Shown here in pieces: positions 15,920 to 25,396 of a DNA stretch of 37,275 nucleotides. Under the pieces are notes generated by a model, which saw only the letters and a program-made list of their open reading frames with translations, was not told the origin of the DNA and searched no databases. Positions within the stretch are counted from its first letter, which is position 1. Each line of letters starts with the position of its first letter. The stretch comes from Runella sp. (GTDB taxonomy: Bacteria; Bacteroidota; Bacteroidia; Cytophagales; Spirosomataceae). The stretch lies in the NCBI RefSeq assembly GCF_027484545.1, contig NZ_JAIXST010000035.1, positions 1 to 37,275 on the forward strand, given 5' to 3'. Both the position numbers and the translations under genes were made by a program.

Positions 15920-15927
15920 TAACTTTG
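15920..15927 (+). promoter_or_regulatory. Candidate -7 promoter box upstream of the parvulin operon
   Basis: TAACTTTG matches TANNTTTG and lies in GTTGGCGTAACTTTGCAAAC, in the 224 bp gap after the RND gene and about 160 bp before the ATG at 16085. A weak TTTC is about 23 bp upstream; a clear TTG at the right distance is missing. Confidence 0.4.
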
Positions 15928-16084
15928 CAAACTTCACAATAAATGAAGCAAATTCATGTTTACATAATTAGTAAAATAATTTCGTCAAAACGTACAGTAC
16001 TGACGTTATTTCATTGGTTATCAAGACATGAATCTTTTGTTTAACCTGTTCTAAGTTCATGTTTCGAAATAAAAAAAAGCTCAA

Positions 16085-18376
16085 ATGAAGTACTGCTTTT
16101 TAGTAACAACCCTTTTATTGATAAGTTTATCGGCTTGTAAAACGTCGAAACCCGTACCAGTTCCTCCCGCCGAACCTGTTATTTTAACGATTGGTGATAA
16201 AAAGTTTACTACGGACGAATTCTTCCAATCGTTCACCAAAAATCAGTTTTCAGACGATACCACCAAGCCCACCTACATCCGTGATTACTTGCAACTGTAT
16301 ACAAATCTGAAATTAAAAGTGCTGGGCGCGCAGAGCGAAGGCAGAGATACGACAGCATCCTTTCGTGAAGAAATGGCCTCCTATCGAAAACAACTTGGGC
16401 AGCCTTACTTTAATGATAAAGTATTGATTGACAATTTGATAGCAGAAGCTTACGAGCGCATGAAACAGGAAGTGCGCAGCTCGCACATACTTTTCTATGT
16501 GCCATTGGATGCATCGCCTGTTGATACCCTGTCTGCTTATCGAGCCATCACAGCTCTGCGCAGCAGAATCCTACAAAAAGAAATTGATTTTGAAAGTGCG
16601 GCCAAACAATTTTCAAAAGATCCCGCTTCCGCTCCCAAAGGTGGCGATTTGGAAAGTTATTTTACTGTTTTCAAGACGGTTTACCCTTTTGAAACGGCGG
16701 CTTACACGCTGCCTGTCGGTCAAATTTCCGAACCTGTACGTACCAAAGCAGGCTATCACCTTATTAAAGTAACCGACCGCCGCCCTTCGCGCGGCAAGGT
16801 GCAGGTAGCTCATATTTTGATCAGTGCGAGTTCAAGCGCCACCGAGGAAGGCAAGGTTGCTGCCAAAGCGAAAGCTGAAAAAGCCTATAACTTGTTGCAA
16901 CAGGAAGCTTGGGAGGTAGTTTGCCGTGATTATTCCGACGATGCCACTACAAAAAATGACGGAGGTCTCCTCAAAGAATTTGGTTCGGGCATAATGGTTA
17001 CTGATTTTGAAACGGCTGCTTTTGCACTCAGCAAGGTAGGAGAAATCTCTAAACCCATTCAAACGAATTATGGTTGGCACATTATAAAATTAGTCAATCG
17101 TATTCCTCTGGAGTCTTTTGCCGAAGCAGCGCCTCAACTGCGTCAAAAAGTAACCACTGATTCGCGAAGCACCATCGTAAAAGACAATTTATATAAGAAA
17201 CTTCGCGGTATTTATAAGGTAACAGAATCGGGATCCGTTCGAGATAACACCATTTCCAAATTTGATTCTACCCTGTTATTTGGCCAGTGGATATTTGTGG
17301 AGCCTCTCGCATCTTCCCTTGAAAAGAAAACCTTATTCCAGATTGATAATAAGCCTTACACGGTCAATCAATTTTACGAATATGTGCGTGACTCTCAGCG
17401 GCCCGTTCCTGAGAAATCGTCGGCCGAAGTACTGGGGCAACGCTATTATCAAGAGTTTATCAACAAAAAATTGGTAGAAACCGAAGAGGAAAATCTGGAG
17501 AAAAAATATCCTGAGTTCCGGGCTTTGATGAACGAAATGCGCGATGGAGTATTATTTTCTCAAACCATGGAAGCCAATGTATGGGAGCCTTCCCTGACTG
17601 ACTCATTGGCTCAAAAAAAATACTGGGAGCAAAATAAAGACAAATACCGCTATCCCGAACGCACTTTTGCAACGATTATGGTATCCGACAGCGATACATT
17701 GTTAAAACGCGCTCAGGAATCGCTTACCTCCAAGCCATATCAACTTCGACGCAAAGGAACGGATTTGCTTTTTGAGTCTAAGGTCACTGTTCTTTCCGAA
17801 AAACACCGCGAAGCTCTGTTTGACGTGGCCTTGACGATGATTAACAATGAAAATTATATCGTAGAGGTGTCTTCTTACGGGGATTCCGACGAGCCCGATT
17901 CACTGTCCTCCCTTCGTCTTCGAAATGCCATTAAGGCTCTCACGAACGATAATGTTCCTCTGACGCGGATTATTGAAAAAGATTACGGAAAATTCAAACC
18001 CGTCACTACCGCTGCCCGCAACCGCAGAGTAAGTTTTCAATTTTTTAGCGAATCTAAAAAAGATATAGAAAAAGCGCTTAACGCGCTGAAAATCGGTTCA
18101 ATTACCTTGACCGAAGGCGCATTTGCCAAAGGAGCCAATGTGTATCTTGATGCCACTCGCTGGCAAGTTGGGAATCAAATAGTGAATGTCAACGGAAAGA
18201 AGGCTTGGGTCGAAATCAGTAAAGTTGAACCTGCTCGTAACAAAACGTTTGCAGAAGCACGCGGAGCAGTTATTAATGATTCCCAAAAACAATTGGAAAC
18301 CAATTGGCTTAACCGGTTACGTCAAAAATTCGGAGTACAGGTCAACGAAGAAGAATTAAAGAAGTTGGCAAAATAA
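16085..18376 (+). CDS. Peptidylprolyl isomerase lipoprotein with two parvulin domains
   Basis: 763 residues with a lipoprotein signal ([18 protein letters not shown]). Two parvulin-type PpiC domains follow: about residues 133-231 ([11 protein letters not shown], then [11 protein letters not shown] and [14 protein letters not shown]) and 238-342 ([10 protein letters not shown], then [10 protein letters not shown] and [14 protein letters not shown]). The remaining 400 residues include SurA/PpiD-like chaperone helices. Parvulins speed proline isomerisation during folding of envelope and outer-membrane proteins. The gene is 16 bp ahead of a SurA-like gene and then a MoxR gene, a common Cytophagales order. 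Lipidation would anchor it on the periplasmic side. Confidence 0.88.
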   Translation: MKYCFLVTTLLLISLSACKTSKPVPVPPAEPVILTIGDKKFTTDEFFQSFTKNQFSDDTTKPTYIRDYLQLYTNLKLKVLGAQSEGRDTTASFREEMASYRKQLGQPYFNDKVLIDNLIAEAYERMKQEVRSSHILFYVPLDASPVDTLSAYRAITALRSRILQKEIDFESAAKQFSKDPASAPKGGDLESYFTVFKTVYPFETAAYTLPVGQISEPVRTKAGYHLIKVTDRRPSRGKVQVAHILISASSSATEEGKVAAKAKAEKAYNLLQQEAWEVVCRDYSDDATTKNDGGLLKEFGSGIMVTDFETAAFALSKVGEISKPIQTNYGWHIIKLVNRIPLESFAEAAPQLRQKVTTDSRSTIVKDNLYKKLRGIYKVTESGSVRDNTISKFDSTLLFGQWIFVEPLASSLEKKTLFQIDNKPYTVNQFYEYVRDSQRPVPEKSSAEVLGQRYYQEFINKKLVETEEENLEKKYPEFRALMNEMRDGVLFSQTMEANVWEPSLTDSLAQKKYWEQNKDKYRYPERTFATIMVSDSDTLLKRAQESLTSKPYQLRRKGTDLLFESKVTVLSEKHREALFDVALTMINNENYIVEVSSYGDSDEPDSLSSLRLRNAIKALTNDNVPLTRIIEKDYGKFKPVTTAARNRRVSFQFFSESKKDIEKALNALKIGSITLTEGAFAKGANVYLDATRWQVGNQIVNVNGKKAWVEISKVEPARNKTFAEARGAVINDSQKQLETNWLNRLRQKFGVQVNEEELKKLAK

Positions 18377-18392
18377 GCAGATAATACAAACC

Positions 18393-19757
18393 ATGAAAAA
18401 CACATTCATTAAACGCCTCGGGGCAATTTTCGTGCTCTTATCCCTCATTACCTCAATCGGAGGATGGGCACAGGGCAAAAGTATAAGTATCAATAAAGTA
18501 ATCGGCAAGGTGGACAATTACTATATCTTACTGTCTGACTTGGAAGAATTGATTTTACAATATCAACAACAAAACCAACCTGCTCCCAATCGCTGTCAGG
18601 CCATGGAAAGCTTGGTAGTACGGAAGATGTTGCTTGCCAAAGCCGAAATTGACTCCGTAGAAGTGGAAGACAAGATAGTGGATAGCCAAATCAATTCCCG
18701 TATGGAATACATGGCAAAACGATTTGGTTCAGAAAAAAACATTGTAGAAGCCTACGGTAAAAGCATTGAAACACTTAAAGCCGAGCTTCGCGGACAAATT
18801 AAGGAAGAAATGGTGTCCGAAAAAATGCAGGGAAAAATTACCGAGGCTATCAAAGTGACGCCCAATGAAGTGAGAAAATTCTTCAACAGTATTCCTAAAG
18901 ACAGTTTGCCTTATATTCCTGCTGAAGTTGAAATTGGTCAGATTGTCCGTTTTGCCAAAGTAACCAAAGCCCAAAAAGAAGAACTTCGTAATCGACTGCT
19001 TGAATACAAAGGACGCGTTGAAAAGGGAGAAGATTTTGCTTCTTTGGCTTCTGCTTATTCTGAAGATATTGGTTCGGCACAGCAGGGCGGCAGTTTGGGC
19101 TTTGCAAAAAGAGGCGATATGGTGGCCGATTTTGAAGGAGCAGCGCTTAAGCTGAAACCCAATGAAATATCGGAGCCTATCGAATCAGAATTTGGACTTC
19201 ACTTAATCCAATTGCTTGAAACACGCGGTGCTGAATATCACGCTCGTCACATTTTATTACGCCCTGATTATAATCGCATGGATTTATCGGAGCCTAAGCA
19301 CATTCTTGACAGCTTGTACAAATTGATGACAACCGACAGTCTAAAATTTGAAAAAATAGCAAAGACCTGGTCAGAAGACAAAGGAACTGCCGATGCAGGT
19401 GGTTTGATTAAAGATAATCAAACGGGTGCATCGCGATTGGCATTGGATGCTTCAATGGATTACAGTCTTTACATGATGCTTGACACCATGAAGGTTGGCA
19501 AAATAAGCCTGCCCATGAACTACCGTACCGACGATGGTAAAACAGCGATGCGTATCATCTACTACAAAAGCCGAATTGAGCCGCATACCGCAAGTTTAAA
19601 GGAAGATTTCGAAAAAATGACTAATATTGTTTTGGCCAATAAAAAAACGAAAGCAGTGGACGAATGGTTTAAAAAAGCAGTATCCGACGTATTTATCAAA
19701 GTCGACCCCGAATACAACAGTTGTAAAATATTTGGAATCAATCAGGAAGACAATTAG
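18393..19757 (+). CDS. SurA-like periplasmic peptidylprolyl isomerase
   Basis: 454 residues. A signal peptide ends WAQ before GKSI. The N-terminal chaperone part has [20 protein letters not shown] and the usual long helices. A parvulin domain is clear at about 175-290 ([10 protein letters not shown], then [16 protein letters not shown] and [14 protein letters not shown]), and a second parvulin-like segment starts [13 protein letters not shown]. SurA-type proteins escort outer-membrane barrels to the BAM complex. It follows the double-parvulin lipoprotein gene by 16 bp and precedes the MoxR gene by 35 bp. The name surA is widely used for this type, but I have not added a symbol because other parvulins share the layout. 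Confidence 0.87.
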   Translation: MKNTFIKRLGAIFVLLSLITSIGGWAQGKSISINKVIGKVDNYYILLSDLEELILQYQQQNQPAPNRCQAMESLVVRKMLLAKAEIDSVEVEDKIVDSQINSRMEYMAKRFGSEKNIVEAYGKSIETLKAELRGQIKEEMVSEKMQGKITEAIKVTPNEVRKFFNSIPKDSLPYIPAEVEIGQIVRFAKVTKAQKEELRNRLLEYKGRVEKGEDFASLASAYSEDIGSAQQGGSLGFAKRGDMVADFEGAALKLKPNEISEPIESEFGLHLIQLLETRGAEYHARHILLRPDYNRMDLSEPKHILDSLYKLMTTDSLKFEKIAKTWSEDKGTADAGGLIKDNQTGASRLALDASMDYSLYMMLDTMKVGKISLPMNYRTDDGKTAMRIIYYKSRIEPHTASLKEDFEKMTNIVLANKKTKAVDEWFKKAVSDVFIKVDPEYNSCKIFGINQEDN

Positions 19758-19792
19758 CACACATCCATTAACTCTTAAACCTTTCATCCTAA

Positions 19793-20755
19793 ATGAAGTT
19801 TAGTTCAGACGTAGCCGCGGCCGAAGCCCTCAAAGAATCTTACGAAAAACTCCGCTTAGAAATCGGAAAAGTCATAGTTGGTCAAGATGAAACAGTTCGT
19901 TTACTCTTAACTGCTATATTTTGCCAAGGTCACTGCTTATTGGTAGGTGTGCCGGGTTTGGCCAAAACCCTGTTGATTCAAACCATTTCCAATGCGTTAG
20001 ATTTGAGTTTTAACCGTATTCAGTTTACGCCGGATTTGATGCCTTCTGATATTTTAGGTTCGGAAACATTGGATAATGAACGCAACTTCCGTTTCATCAG
20101 AGGGCCTGTATTTGCCAACATCATTTTGGCCGATGAGATCAACCGTACTCCTCCTAAAACCCAGTCGGCCTTATTGGAAGCCATGCAGGAGTATTCCGTC
20201 ACAGTGTCAGGACAAAAACACGCATTGAGTCGTCCATTTTTCGTATTGGCCACCCAAAACCCCATCGAACAGGAAGGTACCTATCCGCTTCCCGAAGCGC
20301 AGTTAGACCGCTTTATGTTCATGGTTTATCTTGATTATCCTTCGTTCCAGGAAGAACTCAATATTGTTAAAGCAACCACGACCGACAATCGTCCTGTGGT
20401 TAATAAAGTAATTTCTGCCGCTGAAATTGAAGCCTTCCAACACCTCGTGCGTCGCGTACCTGTGACTGACAATGTGATAGAATATGCGGTTAAACTCGTT
20501 CACAAAACGCGCCCAGGCGGAGAATTAGCCGGTAGTGATACTAAAAATTACCTGGAGTGGGGTGCAGGTCCACGGGCTTCCCAAAACCTGATCTTGGCTG
20601 CAAAATGCAATGCCCTAATCAATGGAAAGTATTCGCCCGATATTGAAGATGTGAAAGCCGTTGCATTACCGATTTTACGTCACCGTATCGTTCGTAACTT
20701 TAAGGCGGAAGCAGAAGGAATTTCGGTGAATGAGATTGTAAAGAGGTTAGTTTAA
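19793..20755 (+). CDS. MoxR-family AAA+ ATPase
   Basis: 320 residues with all MoxR landmarks: Walker A GVPGLAKT (Lys 58), Walker B IILADEINRTPPKTQSALLE (Asp 114, Glu 115), and the sensor region ATQNPIEQEGTYPLPEAQLD. The C-terminus carries the AAA lid. MoxR ATPases act as chaperones for metal or cofactor loading and usually sit near DUF58 and VWA genes; none follow here, where a lipocalin-like gene comes next. Cytosolic. Position after the two foldases suggests a shared transcript. Confidence 0.92.
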   Translation: MKFSSDVAAAEALKESYEKLRLEIGKVIVGQDETVRLLLTAIFCQGHCLLVGVPGLAKTLLIQTISNALDLSFNRIQFTPDLMPSDILGSETLDNERNFRFIRGPVFANIILADEINRTPPKTQSALLEAMQEYSVTVSGQKHALSRPFFVLATQNPIEQEGTYPLPEAQLDRFMFMVYLDYPSFQEELNIVKATTTDNRPVVNKVISAAEIEAFQHLVRRVPVTDNVIEYAVKLVHKTRPGGELAGSDTKNYLEWGAGPRASQNLILAAKCNALINGKYSPDIEDVKAVALPILRHRIVRNFKAEAEGISVNEIVKRLV

Positions 20756-20912
20756 ACTGAGCTGTGTCTTACTTTTATGAAGTAATCTTTTACCTCAACG
20801 CTGCTTTAAGTGCTAAAGCACAAGTTAATCGTTATTTGTTAACTGTTATCCGTTTAAAATCAATGAATTACATCAAAACAAATACCCTAAAACTTTTGCT
20901 CTATTACTTAAA

Positions 20913-21416
20913 ATGAAGACATTCTACTTTTTTTGCGTATTTTCGACGTTGCTTTTATTCGTTGGCTGTCAAAAAAACGATAACCCCGCTGCTGCCGAAA
21001 CCGTGATTGGAAAATGGCAAGCGACAACCGTAAAAGGAAAAATCGGCATTTTTGGATCTAACGAAAACATCGACCAAAATGTAGAAAAAGAAAGTTTAGT
21101 GTACGAGTTCAAAGCCGATGGCACATTTACTTCAAATGGTACTCTCGATGAAGAAGGTAGTGTTGAAAAACAGACTGTTTCGGGCAAATACACGGTAACA
21201 AATGACCAAATCAAAATGACGTATCGCGAAAGTGGTCAAACGAAAGATAATGTTGAATACTATAAACTGAGTCTTTCCGGAAACGCCATAACGCTCACTT
21301 TAACCAAAGATTTATTAACCGTTGCCGTCAATGAAAGTGATCCTTCAGGCGCGGGAGCTCTCTTACTATCCTTTATTTCTTCGCTTGACGTTACGTATAC
21401 GTTTAAGAAAATTTAA
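20913..21416 (+). CDS. Lipocalin-like lipoprotein
   Basis: 167 residues with signal MKTFYFFCVFSTLLLFVGC (Cys 19). The mature part starts with VIGKWQATTVKG and continues YEFKADGTFTSNGTLDEEGS, then SGKYTVTNDQIKMTY, the repeating strand pattern of the Bacteroidota lipocalin-like / DUF5004 group. Such proteins are small envelope lipoproteins of uncertain ligand. It lies 157 bp after the MoxR gene and ends just before a strong hairpin terminator, so it is the last gene of this block. Confidence 0.75.
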   Translation: MKTFYFFCVFSTLLLFVGCQKNDNPAAAETVIGKWQATTVKGKIGIFGSNENIDQNVEKESLVYEFKADGTFTSNGTLDEEGSVEKQTVSGKYTVTNDQIKMTYRESGQTKDNVEYYKLSLSGNAITLTLTKDLLTVAVNESDPSGAGALLLSFISSLDVTYTFKKI

Positions 21417-21439
21417 AGCGAGTAGTGAGTATAAAATAC

Positions 21440-21469
21440 AAAAGAGCGCGGCCAAGGCCGCGCTCTTTT
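21440..21469. terminator. Strong bidirectional hairpin terminator
   Basis: AAAAGAGCGCGGCC and GGCCGCGCTCTTTT form a 14 bp perfect stem around AA (physically a CAAG tetraloop with 13 bp). A-run and T-run flank both sides, so it can stop the lipocalin-like gene from the left and the DUF4198 gene from the right, which converge here. Confidence 0.92.
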
Positions 21470-21538
21470 GTTATAAAAAGTAAGACAATTTGCTATTTTG
21501 CCCTTTATTATTTTGCCCGTCGCCCCTTGGTTAAATCT

Positions 21539-22351
21539 CTATTTCATTCCAAAGGTCAAGCTTCCCCATGTACTTTGCCAATCGGCTTTGGGATTTTTGG
21601 TGAGTCGCACCATGTTGACTACGCTGACCATGTAGGCTGCATTGCCTTTTTTGGGAAGTTCAAATGTAGCTTTCCCATCCATATCCGACCGTTTTATTTC
21701 CAACTCTGTTTTACCGTTTACTCGCCGCCAACAACGCACCAACGCATTTTTTAACGGCTTATTCTCATAGAGAAATTGACAGCTAAGCGGGCTTCCTTTG
21801 GGCATTGCATACGGATTTTGCTGAGGTACAATGTCAATGGACAACCCCATTTGCTTTGTAATTTCATTCCCTTTTACCGTTCCTACCTGCATGACCGTTT
21901 TTGCACAGCGGCGATACAATTCACGACCCTTCTTTTTAGTTTCTCCATTTTTTTGACGGTATTCAATGGCATTATCAAGTCCATCTTCTTTCAAGTAATC
22001 TAAAAATTTCTTGGGCTCCAGTTCAATAAAGGAACTGTTGGTTTCGAGAACGAGGATATGCGTACCCGCCTCCGTCAACGTAAGTGATTTCAATTTGACG
22101 GAAGAATCATTTTGCATAACCGTCGCCGTCAAATTTTTCTCTCCTTTTGAAGTTATTAATCGCAAACGCTGTACTCGGCGGTCTCCCCCACCCCAACGCT
22201 CACCTACATAATCTTCGCCCACATTGATACTAACGGAGATAGTTTGACCCAATTTAGGATAAAAGTCAGTAGGAAACAGCCAAAATTCATGAGCTGCCAC
22301 GGTAAAAGCAGCTAATAAAATGAGCGAAACAAAAAGGTGCTTTTTTAGCAT
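21539..22351 (-). CDS. DUF4198 family periplasmic protein
   Basis: 270 residues with a cleaved signal ending VAA before HEFWLFPTDFYPKLGQTISV. The AHEFWLFP start of the mature protein and the GEDYVGERW stretch are typical for DUF4198, a periplasmic beta-rich family often found near metal-transport genes. The C-terminus has a second beta domain (PLSCQFLYENKPLKNALVRC, then SDMDGKATFELPKKG). It is followed on the same strand by nothing before the terminator, and preceded by the Uma2 gene (29 bp away), so the two could be cotranscribed. No transport partner is nearby. Confidence 0.8.
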   Translation of the reverse strand: MLKKHLFVSLILLAAFTVAAHEFWLFPTDFYPKLGQTISVSINVGEDYVGERWGGGDRRVQRLRLITSKGEKNLTATVMQNDSSVKLKSLTLTEAGTHILVLETNSSFIELEPKKFLDYLKEDGLDNAIEYRQKNGETKKKGRELYRRCAKTVMQVGTVKGNEITKQMGLSIDIVPQQNPYAMPKGSPLSCQFLYENKPLKNALVRCWRRVNGKTELEIKRSDMDGKATFELPKKGNAAYMVSVVNMVRLTKNPKADWQSTWGSLTFGMK

Positions 22352-22380
22352 TCGTTACGGTATTTAGTTAGTTAAATTCT

Positions 22381-22857
22381 TTAAGAAAAAACGCCCAAAA
22401 GCGGCAGTTCCAGATGAAATTGGGAATCAATCACCGTATCTTCATTGTGATAAAATTCAAAATGATTGGGACGGTCGAAAACCGCAATAGCTTTTAGACT
22501 TGGGAATACTATCCAGCACGATTTGACCCCAAACTCAAAATAAATATTAGTCTTCTCAATCATTTCTTCCGGGCTTTGGGAAGGCGATTGAATTTCAATG
22601 GTAAGCAATGGCGCATCCGTCCGCTTGGCCGGCTGGTTTTGGTAATCTAATTCAAAAAGTGGGTAAAGTACCAAATCGGGCGTTGTTCCGATAGGTAAAG
22701 TAGCTAACGCTACCTCTGATGCAATATGAAATTGATTTCGATAACGCGATTTGAACTCAAAACTCAAGTTGGCTTGAATAATTCCATGAATTAAATTTGG
22801 CATAGGCTTCCCGCGTTCCATTTCGTATTCGGATGGTTGTTCGATGACCTCTTCCAT
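22381..22857 (-). CDS. Uma2 family (DUF820) PD-(D/E)XK-fold protein
   Basis: 158 residues. The pattern MPNLIHGIIQANLSFEFKSR, then TTPDLVLYP and APLLTIEIQSPSQSPEEMIE, then YFEFGVKSCWIVFP is the Uma2/DUF820 layout, with Asp and Glu at the nuclease-fold positions (TPD, IEI). The usual final Lys of E-x-K is Gln, common in this family. Biological role is unknown; the family is widely multi-copy. It is divergent from the malic enzyme gene, sharing the 106 bp gap at 22858-22963. Confidence 0.85.
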   Translation of the reverse strand: MEEVIEQPSEYEMERGKPMPNLIHGIIQANLSFEFKSRYRNQFHIASEVALATLPIGTTPDLVLYPLFELDYQNQPAKRTDAPLLTIEIQSPSQSPEEMIEKTNIYFEFGVKSCWIVFPSLKAIAVFDRPNHFEFYHNEDTVIDSQFHLELPLLGVFS

Positions 22858-22963
22858 AGTTTCTTAGTTTTCGACAAAAATAACATTTCTCAACAAATAA
22901 CTGTACAGTATTAGTGATGCTTTCGTACCTTGCAAACCCAAAATCAACCCCCAATCAACCGTT

Positions 22964-25234
22964 ATGCCTCCAAAAATCCGTAAAGAGGATGCCCTTTATT
23001 ACCATTCCAAGGGTCGTCCCGGTAAGATTCAGGTAGTTCCGACCAAAGAAACCAACAATCAACTTGATTTGTCTTTGGCCTATTCGCCCGGTGTAGCCGA
23101 GCCTTGTATGGAGATTTTCCGCAATGTTGAAGACGTTTATAAATACACCGCCAAAGGCAATTTAGTAGCCGTAATCAGCAACGGAACCGCCGTTTTAGGT
23201 CTTGGCAACATTGGCCCGGAAGCCGGAAAACCCGTCATGGAAGGAAAAGGACTGCTTTTTAAAATATATGCCGACATCGACGTTTTTGATATTGAGCTCA
23301 ACACCGAAAACGTCGATGAGTTTGTCAGAACGGTTAAAATCATGGAACCGACCTTTGGTGGGGTCAATCTGGAAGATATCAAAGCGCCGGAGTGTTTTGA
23401 GATTGAACGCCGCCTCAAAGAAGAGCTCAACATTCCTGTTATGCACGACGATCAGCACGGGACTGCCATTATCAGTTCGGCTGCCTTGCTCAACGGACTG
23501 GAACTGGTCGGTAAAAAAATTGAAGACATTCGCGTGGTCGTCTCCGGTGCGGGTGCCTCGGCAAGTTCCTGCACCAAACTATACATTTCGTTGGGCGTTC
23601 AGCCCGAAAACGTCGATATGTTCGACAGCAAAGGCCACATCAATACCGACCGTACTGACTTGGACGCCTTAAAACAGGAGTTCGCTTCTGAACGCCGTTT
23701 CGCTTCGCTGGCCGAAGGAATGGTCGGGGCCGATTTATTTCTGGGTCTTTCTAAAGCCAACGTCGTATCGCAGGACATGGTACGTTCCATGGCCAAAGAC
23801 CCGATGGTATTTGCGATGGCAAATCCGGACCCGGAAATCCCCTACCCTGACGCCATTGCCGCCCGTGAAGATGTCATTATGGCTACCGGTCGTTCTGATT
23901 ATCCCAACCAAGTCAACAACGTACTCGGTTTTCCGTACATTTTCCGGGGTGCGTTGGATGTTCGTGCCCGCGAAATCAACGAAGCGATGAAATTGGCGGC
24001 GGTTCAGGCCTTGGCAGAATTAACCAAGAAGCCCGTTCCTGACATTGTCAATCTGGCTTATAATACCGATAACATTACGTTTGGCCGCGAATACATCATT
24101 CCTAAACCCGTTGACCCGCGCTTGCTCACGACCATTGCCCCGGCGGTAGCTAAGGCCGCCATGGACAGCGGCGTGGCGCAGTTTCCTATTACAGATTGGG
24201 ATGCGTACATTCAGCAACTGGAAAAACGCCTCGGTCAGGACAATCAGATTTCACGCGTTATCATCAGCAAAGCACGAAAAGCTCCTAAACGGGTAGTGTT
24301 TGCCGATGCCGAAAATGTGCAAGTACTGAAAGCCGCGCAGCAGGTACGCGACGAAGGAATTGCCCGTCCGATTTTGCTCGGAAAAGTAGACAAAATTCGC
24401 TCCATCATTGAGCTTAATAAACTGGATTTGGCGGAAATACCCATTATTGACCCCTACAGTGCTGATCAGGCGGCCAACATTGACCGGTATGCCGACGTCT
24501 ATTTTAAAAAGCGGCAACGAAAAGGGGTCAATCTTCCGGAAGCCCGCAAGATGATGTACTATCGCGGTTCGTTTGGGGCCATGATGGTTGAAATGGGCGA
24601 AGCAGATGCGCTTATTTCAGGTTTAACGCGTAATTATCCCGATACCATTCGTCCTTCTTTACAAATCATTGGAAAAGAAGCCGGAGTGAAAAAAGTAGCG
24701 GGGATGTACATCCTGCTCACGCGTCGCGGTCCTTTGTTTTTAGCCGATACCACCGTCAATTTTAACCCAACGGTAGATGACATTGTCGAAATTACCGAAT
24801 TGACCGCTCGCGCCGTGGAGCGATTCAATATCAAACCGCGCATTGCCCTCCTCACCTACTCCAACTTTGGAAGTGCCAAAGGCGACGATGCCGAAAAAAT
24901 GAGTGCCGCCGCCGCGATTTTACAACAAAAACACCCTGATATGGTGGTAGATGGCGAAATGCAGGCGCACTTACCGTTTGATTTGGAATTGCTTCGCACC
25001 AATCATCCATTCAGTAAATTGGCGGAAGACGGTGCCAATACCTTGATTTTTCCCAATCTTTCGGCCAGTAACATTGCCTACAACTTACTCAAAGAAGTAG
25101 GGGAATACGAGGCAATTGGCCCCATTTTGCTCGGTATGGGCAAGCCAGTCTATGTATTGCAATTAGGTAGCTCTGTCCGTGAAATCGTAAACATGGTAGC
25201 GATTGCGGTGGTGGAAGCGCAGATGAAAGGATAA
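22964..25234 (+). CDS. maeB: NADP-dependent malic enzyme, MaeB type with PTA-like domain
   Basis: 756 residues, the usual MaeB length. The malic part opens with DLSLAYSPGVAEPCMEIFRN (Tyr 40 in the catalytic position), then ISNGTAVLGLGNIGPEAGKP, the metal-binding HDDQHGTAII and the nucleotide-binding VVVSGAGASASS. From about residue 430 it continues as a phosphotransacetylase-like domain (RVVFADAENVQVLKAAQQVR, then NPTVDDIVEITELTARAVER and MVDGEMQAHLPFD), which in MaeB is regulatory. The enzyme converts malate to pyruvate and CO2 with NADP. Single gene ending at a hairpin terminator. Confidence 0.96.
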   Translation: MPPKIRKEDALYYHSKGRPGKIQVVPTKETNNQLDLSLAYSPGVAEPCMEIFRNVEDVYKYTAKGNLVAVISNGTAVLGLGNIGPEAGKPVMEGKGLLFKIYADIDVFDIELNTENVDEFVRTVKIMEPTFGGVNLEDIKAPECFEIERRLKEELNIPVMHDDQHGTAIISSAALLNGLELVGKKIEDIRVVVSGAGASASSCTKLYISLGVQPENVDMFDSKGHINTDRTDLDALKQEFASERRFASLAEGMVGADLFLGLSKANVVSQDMVRSMAKDPMVFAMANPDPEIPYPDAIAAREDVIMATGRSDYPNQVNNVLGFPYIFRGALDVRAREINEAMKLAAVQALAELTKKPVPDIVNLAYNTDNITFGREYIIPKPVDPRLLTTIAPAVAKAAMDSGVAQFPITDWDAYIQQLEKRLGQDNQISRVIISKARKAPKRVVFADAENVQVLKAAQQVRDEGIARPILLGKVDKIRSIIELNKLDLAEIPIIDPYSADQAANIDRYADVYFKKRQRKGVNLPEARKMMYYRGSFGAMMVEMGEADALISGLTRNYPDTIRPSLQIIGKEAGVKKVAGMYILLTRRGPLFLADTTVNFNPTVDDIVEITELTARAVERFNIKPRIALLTYSNFGSAKGDDAEKMSAAAAILQQKHPDMVVDGEMQAHLPFDLELLRTNHPFSKLAEDGANTLIFPNLSASNIAYNLLKEVGEYEAIGPILLGMGKPVYVLQLGSSVREIVNMVAIAVVEAQMKG

Positions 25235-25256
25235 AAGAGTTTTAAAGCATAGATTG

Positions 25257-25291
25257 ACAAGCGGCGGCAGGTTTTCCTGACCGCCGCTTGT
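25257..25291 (+). terminator. Hairpin terminator after the malic enzyme gene
   Basis: ACAAGCGGCGGCAGG pairs with CCTGACCGCCGCTTGT around TTTT, with one mismatch/bulge. It lies 23 bp after the maeB stop; the downstream T-run is weak (TTGGTTTAG). Confidence 0.75.
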
Positions 25292-25396
25292 TGGTTTAGA
25301 TAGAAATACAGCAAAATCCCAGTTAGTTTTTGTAAAATTGCAGTAAGGGAAAAAGCAGCGAACCCGCCCAGCAAAAAATTGAATTGAACGTACGAT